From contig CM076260.1 in NCBI GenBank assembly GCA_038380795.1, forward strand, positions 29,422,634-29,486,633: 64,000 nucleotides of DNA. Reading direction: 5' to 3'. Shown here piece after piece: positions 42,201 to 53,500 of this stretch. Source of the DNA: Pyrocephalus nanus. Its lineage: Eukaryota > Chordata > Aves > Passeriformes > Tyrannidae. Position 1 is the first letter of the stretch. Each line of letters starts with the position of its first letter. Under the pieces are notes generated by a model. It was not told where the DNA came from, ran no database searches, and worked only from the letters and a program-made list of their open reading frames with translations. The position numbers and the translations under genes are program-made.

Positions 42201-44483
42201 GAAATTATTCAGCCTTAATGCCATCAATGTAGTACCACCATTCCTTGCTGCTGACTGGCAGAATGAAAGCTGCTTTGTACTGCGTGAAAAGGGCCTGTAA
42301 CCTATACATGTTTTAATATTGTAAGAAAGACTTCAGTATATTATTAGTTGCATTGAGACAAACAGAAATCCTGGTTTAAAAAAAAAAAAAAAAATCCGTA
42401 ATTTCATGCATAATTTTGCTCTTACCTTTTGTCCTTTTGGTCCTGGGGCTCCACGTGAGCCATCAGGTCCCGTGAATCCCTTTGGAAGTAGTGTATACAG
42501 TATTAATGCAAGGGTTATGTGGCTTTCTTAATCACAACAGAAAACATTCTAAAACATCGAATAACAAAGCTATTAAATGAAATAAGTAACTGCAGGAGAC
42601 TTGCAACTCAAATATCTACATGTACAGACAGAACTGCACAAGTTCAAAATACTAGCTTCTGCTGACAAACATTATTGCCAGTGATATGTGTCTTCAAAAA
42701 TGATTCAGTTAAATCATTATTAAATAAACTGTATTTAAACTTATTTCCTCTCAATGGGAGACTGATAAATTTAGTTCATGGCTTAGCTTAAAAAACAAAA
42801 ACTGTGTTTTCTATTTCAAGTAAACCGTTCATTGACAACAAAAGAACACACACACAAAAAAAAATCAACAAACTGCAAGGCCAGAATTAAAGTTTATCCT
42901 TAAACAACACTTGTCTATCCAGATAAAATTAAAAAGCAACCATGGTATTATAACTCCAAATTCATTTAGAGTTCTTTTGTTTCTTTTTGTTTCCAGATTT
43001 ATAGCCAGCTTATATGGCTTATATATCCATATGGCCAGATATCCCTATGAGTTTTTCTTTTATGTTTTCCAATACTTTTCCATTTTGGTACACCTCCACT
43101 TTTTTTGGTACACTTCCAGCAATTCAGTGTTCACACAGTTGTTCTGACAATTTGCTTTTGAAAGCTTTCATGATCATTATAGGCAATTACTGTACAGTAT
43201 CTTTTCACAGTCTATTAAACCTGACACTGAAATAATCAATGAAATAAAACGAGATTTAAAAAGTCAGAACTGCCTCACCAATTACATACAAAAGGTATTA
43301 TAAATCTAAAACCCCAATTAAAAGTTAAATGCATGGTGGGAGTACAGTAAGGTCCCATGTTTTGTCTTCAAGTGAAAATAAAAAAGGTTCAACATTTCAG
43401 AAGACTGTATTCTAGTATTACATTTTCATTCATCCACTAATACAAGGGAATATGCAAGTGTGAACAAATATCAAAAGCTAAGCTAAGTTTAGTGTGTTCT
43501 ATTTCATTTGATTGTGTTCCCAAGAATTTTGGCAAGGAAAATAAAACTGTGCCTTAAATGACTATTGTAAGAGGCAATGATTTTTAAAGATCTGCTTATG
43601 GATTTTTCTAACCAGGTACAAATGAGTTATGGGTCTGTACTGTTTTCAGGAAAAAAGGAAGCGGTATGAGATCCCACTCACAAAGCCTATTTCCTCTCAT
43701 AGATTTGAAATCTGAACAGTTTAATTAAAGACTGTTCCAGCTCCATGTCCACTAAATCTCTTCTCAAAAGCAAATTAAAATTTAACCTCTAACAGCATTG
43801 CAACCTTAAACAGATTAAAAGGTTTTTTAATTTATATAATCTGTAATATACTAGTTTGTTGTATATAACCTATATTTTTGACGTTTTCAATGTTAAAAGC
43901 ATACTACCACATATGTAAATTAAACATAAGCTTGCCTACCTCCTGGCATAAGATCTAAGTACTAATGCAACAATCTTGCTTCATAGCAAGAAACACTTTC
44001 CAACACTGCTCTCAAGAGAGAGAAATATGAAGACTTTCCCAATTTTGTTTGAAAGTGTTTTTATTGCCACAAATTTATTCAAGAGATATGATCTAACAGG
44101 CCATCAACACGAGATGACATCAAAACTTTGATCTTCTTTATTATTTCCCACAGGGACAGGAAGATGCATCAGCAGATCCTCCTCATGCCCTTGCTGCCCT
44201 GCCCTGCTACCAGGGCCAGCTTCCAGAGGTGGTAGGATGCTTCCCCACCACAGCACCACTGCCCAGTGCCCTCTGCAGAGCAGAGTGGCAGCACAGCCAG
44301 CCCTTGTGCTGCTTCTCAGCTGCTGCCCCGCTGTGCTCCTAAAAAAGGGCATCTTTGGCTTGGAGCTAAGCTCCTCTCCCACCATATGCACCTCTCACAA
44401 TCAGTGGCAGCTATGAGGAAGATAGAAAACTCAAAAGTAAATCATACTTCTACAGAAATAGACTAAACTCAAGTATTTTTCCT

Positions 44484-44515
<32 letters not shown>

Positions 44516-47500
44516 AATTCCAGAAAATCACATGTACTCACATCAGCTCCTGGCTCTCCAGGCAACCCAGGGGATCCTGGTTTGCCTGCATCCCCATCTG
44601 GACCCTTCAGGATTTAAATCAACAGTTTAGCATGTTTCAGAGAGAGAAACACAAACAAAACTCAAAACCTCTTCTCTTAAAGGAACAAATGCAAAGTAGC
44701 TGAAATCACTTACCGATGGACCAGGGGGGCCACTTGGACCTCTCTCCCCCTAACAAGATATGAAAAGGAAGGGAAGGTATTAGCCAGAACTAGAGCAAAC
44801 TTTTATGGTCCTTCATGAAAAACACCAATTTGCACATTATCAGAAATAATTCTGAACTGATTATTATTGTAGAAAAATAATATTAAATCCACGTGACTTC
44901 TATTACAGACAAACAGAAACTTCTGGCAGGACTTAAGAGAAAATGCATAACATTTTCTATCAGGAATAACACCACAAATCCTTTTCATGATATAGTATGG
45001 TGATTCTACATAATTCCTTCTGAGATAAGATTTATAGAACTCCTACACCCCACTGAAGGCAGATAATCGCAGCATATGATGCTGATCACATAAAATAAAT
45101 AGTCCTGAATTTTCCACATAATCTCAAAGGCCACTTCCTCCCCCCACTCCAGTTGACTACAGAATATGAGACCCATCAATTCTTATGTGTATGTGCAGCC
45201 AAATTCAAGCTCCTTGGGGTCAAATGCTGACAAACAACAGAGTTACTCCTTGAGGCATTTCCTATTTCCTAGGCAGGGCATGGGGAACACTTACATCAAT
45301 GCCATCAATACCGGGAACTCCTGGTGGCCCTGGTGGACCTGGGGGGCCTGGTGGACCAGGGGGGCCTCTCTGACAAAGAGTGAAAAAGAGAGAAATTAGA
45401 GCCTGGCAAACCACCGAGCCAGTCTGAGGAGTCTGGCATGATGAGAGGCTACAGGTAAGCAGTGATGAGGAGCTGTGCCCTCACTCCATGCAATATCACA
45501 GGCTCTATATCCCATTTTGGCTGCCACAGCCATGACTAGGAACACTCCCTCAGGAGCAGAATGGGGATGGTGCTAAACCCCACTCCCTGGGCCCAGCCAC
45601 CCTCCTGTGCCCCACAATGCTGGCAGGACCAGGGCAAGGCAAAGGGGACTCAGCTCTCCACCAAACAGGATCTGAACACCACATGGCAATGACAGGGTGA
45701 ACAGAAATAAAAGTGATCTTTGCCAGTCAAACACCAAAATCCACTATGCTACTCTAATTACTCATTCAGCTGACACAAAGGAGACAGTCTTCCTGAGAGT
45801 TCGTGCTAGCAAAGAAAATTTAGAAGAACCCTTCCCCTACTTCACTGAGAGGCTCAGCGGCTTCCCCTAGTTCCTGAGGATTACATTAGCATCTCCGGAG
45901 GCGCTTTCTCAAAGCGCCAGGCTCCCGAGGGGAGGCGGCAGGCGCCACCAACTTGTGGAAACCCAGGGAAAGGCTTTTACACGTCTCCGTGCCTATAATG
46001 GGGAGCTCTGTTTTCTTTGGAGCGAGCTCTGCCCGCGGCCCCACAACGGGGCTCTGTGAGCAGGAGGCTGGCCCGGGCCCTCAGCCTGGCCCCTTGCTCC
46101 TCTCAGCGCTACTGCTGTGGACATCCTTCCTCCGCACACCAGTCTTCCCAGAAATAATCCGTCCAGCAGTAGAGTGGAGCTCAAACCCCACCATGTCACC
46201 AGGCACCTGCCCGATGCCCACCAGGTAGCACACACACATACACACACCCGCGGGTCGGCAGCAGGGTAGCCTTCAATCCCTCTGCATCCGAACCCTGAGC
46301 GCCGTCCTTTCCCTCCCACTTACCTCGATTACCGTCTGGCTTATCTGCAAGGGAGAAGAACAAGAGTCAATGTCGGAATGAACTTACTTGAGCCAGGCAG
46401 AGGCAAAGCGCCTGCAGGAAGAGCCCCAGGGGCAGGATGCGCCGCGGAGCCCGGGCCATGGTTGGAGGGAGCAGCCTGCGGCTGCCGGGGCGGGGGAAAG
46501 GTGAACCAGCGGCAGCCCCTCCCGGCTGCTGCCCGGCCCGGGGGAGGGTCGAGGGGATTGGAGGAACGCTGGGGGCCGGGAAGTGGAGGGCTGAGTGCCA
46601 GCGGCGCTTTAACCCTTTGCCCTGCTGCTGTTGCTTGGGGATCGACCCTCGCCGTGCCCCGCGGGTTCCCCGGGAACGGGGGCAGCTGCGGGGAGGCGGC
46701 CGCGACAATCCCACACCAACACACCCCCCCCCCCCGCCTGCGAGGCACAGCGCCCAGAGCTGTCCCAGCCAAGCAGCAGGTGAGGCAACAAGTCACGGAA
46801 GGGTTAAAATGAGGACACTGCTTCTGCTCTTGGGGGGGGCGATGGATTTCTAAAGGCACCAAATTCCAGGCAGGTATGGTGCAAAATAGCATCTCTGGCC
46901 AGGAAGCGTGACAAAAAGCGAGGCTCCTGTGGACTGCAGCGGCGGACAGGGAAAGACAAGACAGGACAGAACAGGGCAAGGCAGGATCGGTCTCTCACCC
47001 GGGCAGGCAGCTCTCCGCAGCCTTCGCGCTGGGGCCGCAGGGGGTCGCAGTGAATCACCATCCACTGGATTTCGAACTGGCAAAGGAGATAAAGATCATG
47101 TTAATTCGGGTCAGAGGGTCACGCTGGCGGAGGGTGGAAGGGGAGGAATACTGGCACACTATGGCGAGTTTCAAGCGGTGGGTATTTAATGACAATAGCT
47201 ACAGGTGTGTACGGGAGAGCTGGGCTCGGAGCAGTGTATTCCCCGACCCCCAACTGCAGAGGTCTTTTAAACACCGGCCATAAACCGGCCGAGGGATTTA
47301 AGGAGAAGGGAAAATTCATCATTACAGAATTTGTATTTTTTTACAAATTTTTTGTAAACACTGGCATTTTTCCTCACACTGCATGGTCACAGAATCACAG
47401 AATATTCTGAGTTGGAAGTCCGAGCTTCTCTCTAAGTGGATACTTGTGCTCATGAAGAATAGTAGGTCTAAGGATGGAAACATAGTCCAAGTGTGAGAAG

Positions 47501-50500
47501 TTCAAAAAGCAAGTTTATATGCACACTGGCAACAGACTGCAATTGAATAATATACTTATGTAAAATTTCACATCTCCTTTGAACACTTGTATTTGCTGCT
47601 GGAAAAGGACACAGGATTAAGGCAAACCTCTTCTCGGAAGCTGCAACTGAAATTCACTTGATGTGTTATATAGATTAAAAAACAAACCCTGTGCTAAAAG
47701 CTATGGAATCACTCGAACATAAAGCTTTGGAAGTATATCCATTGATATATAATGCATCACGTAGAATTTTAAGTACCAGAAGCATATTAAATGGTGCCTG
47801 TTCTATTTTATCTAAGTTTTAAAATCCTGTGTTGTTTTCCCTTCACATCACACATAGTATCATCCTGGCTTATGAACACTGAGGGGTTTATGCAGAGATT
47901 TTTCAGTTTGAGGATAACATTTTGGGGCTTCTATTCTTTTCTTTTTGTTATGGAGGGCTGAGAAGTTGGGGAGAAGGAGATGTTTTTGTTTTGTTTTTAC
48001 TTTTTACAACATAAATCAGAGTCTTTTCCATACGAGGGTTCTATTTTTTCTGAGAAGCAGAAAGTAGAAGTGAGTGTCCAGGGGGTTTCAGTTCTCATTT
48101 CTTTGCCTCTCTAGATCTTTCTTGCTATTCCACGAGCTAAAGTAGTTTCCCACTGTCACTCTCACAATATTATGTCTTGGTGCTTCCTGGCTGAATTCTG
48201 TGTTCCCTGTGGGATATCTCATTGCACTCTTCATCCCAACCCATAAATGATGCAGAAGGCAGACTGGCCACCCTCCTTACATTATTGCTTACTGACTGCT
48301 AGAGCTAGTACATGCTCTGAGTCTGAAGCCCTTTAAGATCTCTGCAAGACATCACATGTCCAAAAATTGAAAAGTTTTTTTTTTGGGGGGCTTTCACCTT
48401 CATCACTTCAGTGCTGCCACTCCTGAAATCGTCTTATCTCATCTCTACTGTTCTGTTTACTTGGCAGTCATCACAGTTTCCGGAGTGCTGAGATGGACAA
48501 CAGAAGCAGTTGTTTCTTTTACTTGTTATCTGACACCACCATCTGTGGGTCAATTCTCTCCCTCCTTTATCCTCTTCTCATTTTCAAACCTTTCTTATTT
48601 CATAGTAATATCCAATTGAGTATCACAGTATACATATAAAAGAACTGAATATATATACTAATACTAATTTAATACCACAAGGCAGCCACAGAATAATAAA
48701 AATAAGAGGGTATCTGGAGTCTGAGGATAAGGACTCATAAAAAGGCATCAAAATGGCACCAAATTATACCTTATAGGTACAGCTGGATTCTGAGTCCTGA
48801 GTCTCTACATTATTCACCTCTGAAGCTTACTTGAAGAGGGAAAGAGATCTATAATTGGCTCTAAAGCAGTTTATAAACAATTTCTTATTAAATTAATGAT
48901 CTATTTCTTATTTAAATTAAGTTATACATGGTTTTAAATGACAGAATTCCTAATTTTTTTATGACTGCTTAATACTAAATTAAAGTTATAATAAATAAGA
49001 CTAAAATTTATAAATTATCCACTCAGTAGTTAGGAAATACTATAATCATGGGTTGCCTCTACAAATGTAGTCTGCATGTAATCTGAAATTGTGTCACTCT
49101 ATACTTCTTTCCTTAGAATGCTTCCTCATTCATGAGAGCAAATGAGCAGGGCTGTGGAAATGGTTCCCTTTCTGCAGAAACCGTAAGTTTGGAAGCAAAC
49201 AGAGTGAAAAGTGGTAAAAAAAGAAAGGACAGCTTTTGGAAAAGACAGACATACCACTGAATGAGCCCGCTTTTGCTTCATGATTCTTATATAGTGCTGA
49301 CAATCAATGGTCTGGAGTTGTGCTTTTAACTTATAAAACAGTGTACAATCTGTAAACATTTTTTTAAAAATTATTTAAGACGTACCACCAGCAGCCAATA
49401 TACACATCAGCACATTCTGCAAGGGTTTTTTTGTGAAGATAATCATTGCCTCTTTTTTGTCCTTTTTTTTGGCTTTTTTCTTTTTGGTGTGTGTGTCTGT
49501 CTGACTAGTTTTTGGCTTTTGTACTAGGGTGAGAAAGATTAGAGATGGTAAAATTCTAACTACTCAGTTGTACTAGACTTTGATGCATGATTGTCCAAGT
49601 ACCAATATCTGTGTCTTATGAGAATACTACTAGCAAATGCATATACATTTTTTAAGTTTGAACACAGTTTTTCAATTTAAACATAATATCAAAAGAGATT
49701 TTTTTTAAGAGATGGTAGGATGTAATTGCTTGCTACAGAGGGAACTTGACTCAATGAGTTAGGAAACCCTTTTTAATGTTTGGTAAGTTTTCTTCCAGTG
49801 CTCTTGAAAGGCCAAGCAATCCTTTTGTTTTATTCAAGATGGGATTCAAGTGGTGAGTGTTCAATAAAGTCTGGTACTCTTGTGAGATTAAGACACACAA
49901 AAAAGTCTGAATAAATAAAAGGCAGGCATCATATACAGAAAAAAATACCTAGCATTATATACAAAACACTGTGCCATAAGGTGAGATTTTAAATATTTTG
50001 AACACACAGCTTTGACATTTCTTAGTTTGTAGTTTCTTAGGCAGGCAGCATTATTTTTTTTAAATAAACTGTAATGAAAAGGAAAAAGAGATAGGAATAA
50101 ACCCCAAGAAAGACCAGTAAAGCACAGTACAGTTGCTCCCCCCTCATGGACTGATGCTCATTCCAAGAGCGGAAGGCCCCTCCCGGTCAACTACCAGCAG
50201 ATTATATACTGAGCATGATGTTCTACAGTGCGAAATCTACCTTTGGCTGGTTCAAATCAGCTCTCCTGGCTATGAACCCTCTCAGCTTCTTATGCACTGT
50301 CCCACTGGCAGAGCATGAGATGCTAAAAGGTCCTTGACTTACAGTAAGCACTACATAGCAACAACCAAAACTTGAGTGTGTTGTCAACATTATTCTCACA
50401 CTAAATCCAAAACACAGCACTGTACCAGCTACTAGGAAGAAAGTTAACTCTGTCTTGAGGCTATATAAAACAAGAGCTGTTATGATGCCTGTCTGATGTT

Positions 50501-53500
50501 TTAAAAATGAAAAGCAAGACCCTTATGCTGGCAGTACAAGATGTGACTGGCTTCCCACTGATTTAGGAGAGGTGAGAAAAGGGCAAATATATTCTCACCT
50601 TGCTGTCAAGGTACCTTTTCCCTTGCTAGTATTTCACAATGATCTTGTTAATTATGTTAAGCTGATTTAAGGAATACCACTGTTTTGAAAATGTCTCATG
50701 TAGATGCTCTATTGATAACAATGCACAATGTTACTAAGGATTAAGTACAGGCATAAAGTTTTCAGAAATTAACCTCAGATAATTCAGGGGTAAGAACATT
50801 ATTAAAATGTAATCTTTTAGGACGCATAGGTGGTGTGCTGATTTTGGCTGGGGTAGAGTTAGTTTTCTTCACAGTACCTGGTATAGGGCTGTGTTTTGGA
50901 ATTGTGCTTGAAACAGTGTTGATAACACAGTGGTGTTCTCATTATTGCTGAGCACTGCTTACACAGGGTCAAGGCCTTCTCCACTCCTCACCCCACTCTG
51001 CTGGAGAGAAGGCCAGGGGTGTAAAAAAAAGTAAGGAGGGGACACAGCTGGGACAGATGACTCAGCTGACCAAAGGGATGGCCCACATCATATGGCATCA
51101 TGCTCAGTATATGAAGCTGGGGGAAGAAGGAAGGGGGAGGCAGTTTGATGATGTTTGTCTTCCCAAGGCACCATTATGAGTGATGGAGCCCTGCTTTCCT
51201 GGGGATGGCTGAACACCTGCCTGCCCATGGGAATGGTGAATTAATTCCCTGGTTTGCTTTGCTTGTGTTCATGGCTTTAGCTTTACCTATTACACTGTCT
51301 TTATCTCAACCCACGAGTTTTCTCACTTTGATAATTCTCTCCCCAACCTCACCATGGGGTTGAGGGAGGAAGCGGCTCTGTTGGGCGGAGTTGCTATCTG
51401 ATTTTTAAGACCCGTGGGTCAATATTGCTGACATATTTCCCAGGTTTCCTACAGGATTTCTGTTTCATCCTAATTTCTTAGTCAGCACAGCTATAATTAG
51501 ATCAGCTGTGTCTGTCTGTTCACTGTTTTGTCCTCTTAAGTTCTATGGAAATGCCTGCAAATGCCCACAGATTTGCACATCTTGGTATCAACTATGAAAT
51601 TCAGTTGTTTTATTAGTGCTTTAGATGAGAGAGGTGAAGGTTAAGTAAGATGTAAATGAGACCTAAATATATAGAGTAGTATTTTCAGTATAGCATTAGT
51701 CACAGGGATGCATTTAGCAGTACTGTAGGCTTTAAGGAAACCATGACTCTCAGAGCACAGTTTTAGGTCTCTTTTGGGAGAACTTGCTCCCTGTACCCCA
51801 CTGGGCTATTGTAGGCTTGGTGATGATTCAGGGGAAGACATCCCTTCAGGGGAAATACAACTCAGCTGAGCAATTTCAAATCTACAATTTTTTGTCAAGG
51901 GTATCTATGTCTCTTCTAAGAGAGGCCTGCTATCAACTCTTTGTACATTTCTTAAGTGACTGAGAATAAACTACATATATTTAAACATTCTATTTAAACA
52001 TGCTCTCATTCTAGAGCAATTTTAAATGAGTTTTATCCATTTTTCTGCATCTCTATAATAAGTTTTAGAGCTTCATTTTCCTTGCCTCTTTTTTCAAAGC
52101 CTTCAAACAGTACAGCCAATTCTGGCATTATTTGACTTTCCATTGCGAGAGTTCAGCCTTATGAATGTGAGATTTCACAAGGTGAAAAAAAAAACCTGTG
52201 ATGTGACTTTTACAGTTCACAGACACAATCTATTCAGTGGTGTAAATTAATTCAGCAAATATTGATAAGCAGCTTCCTCTTAGACATTACAAGTTATGCA
52301 GCTGCCCTTAACTAGTTACAGCATTAAATGTTGATCAAATAATGACCAAGGGTCACTTCTAGCAAAGTGTTTAGTGTCTATTATGACATAATCATGTTAA
52401 TGCCTCTGAAATTGCAGAAACTAAGGCAATTATATCATCTCACAGCAATTATACTTTGAGCAGTAAGAAATTAATTTCCCTACCTTCCTATAAAAAACAT
52501 GCGATTTAAGTTCCTTTTCAGTTTTGAAAAGATGCTGTATCTCATATTGCTTAGAGTTTATAGTGGATATTTGAATTACTTTTATATAAAAAGAGCTATT
52601 TTCTTTTTTATACAAAAAAAATAAAGGATGAAAGGCATCTATAAAACTGTATAAAAATTTGCCCTCCGTAAAATATGCCAGAAATCCTGGAGTAGATCTT
52701 TGTAAAGGCTCAGAGGTAAGATGCAGTTTCTAATGAAACTATATCTATTGCCCTCCTAGGCAACTGTAGCAACAATAAGCAATAAAGAATCTCTTTTAAA
52801 ATTATATGTATTACAGTGGACCTATAAGAAGTTGACCTCTTCTGCAAGATAAATAGAGTACTCACAGAATGCTGGAAAAAAAGAATAGGAAACACACAAT
52901 TTATGTCTGTTGAGTATTATATCGCTGGAAGTAATATAGCTTAACAATGCCTGGAAGTAAATTAGAAACTGTGCCTGGGGCATATTAAATACCCAAGACT
53001 GTTGAGATGTTTAAACTGATTGTAGTCAAGCAGGTTAAAAGATAAGCCTGGAATATCCCCAAACACAGATTTAGTCAATTTAAAGAAAAACAAAATGCAC
53101 AGGCTAAAGTAGAACTTTCTGCAGTATAAACAGACATTTTAAAATTACTAGTCCATCAGATTATGTGATTTCTTTGTCATCATTTCAAAGCATATGGTCT
53201 TCCTAAATCTACATTTTTATAATATGGTTGGACCACTACCATTGTCATTTCTGACTTTACAGCACAGGCCATGCAATTCAAACTAGTGAGTCCTATGTCA
53301 AACCCACAGTTCTGTCTGACATACCAGACAGAATATATTTTTAGACTTCCAAACTCAGTTTAAGGATATAGTGCCACACTTACTTTCTTCCCTGACAATT
53401 TGTTCCATTACTTCATTATTCTTTTTGTCAAAAAGTGTACATCATATTCCTGTTGTAAGGCCTACCATTGGCAAATATTTCACTCTTTCTATAAAATACA

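Larger units (their letters stand above)
46020..47260. other. CpG island spanning exons 6, 1* and 7
   Basis: CpG density and GC content rise sharply against the AT-rich flanks, with many CGG, GCG and CCG clusters between about 46.0 and 47.3 kb. The island covers exon 6, the internal promoter, exon 1* and exon 7. Many overlapping ORFs on both strands here come from GC richness and are not genes. The borders are approximate. Confidence 0.8.

Noticed and set aside
46341..46979. Long overlapping ORFs on both strands around 46.3-47.0 kb
   Set aside because: CpG-island DNA lacks stop codons. Only the exon 1* frame (ending at a good donor) and exons 6 and 7 are supported; the others are shadows.
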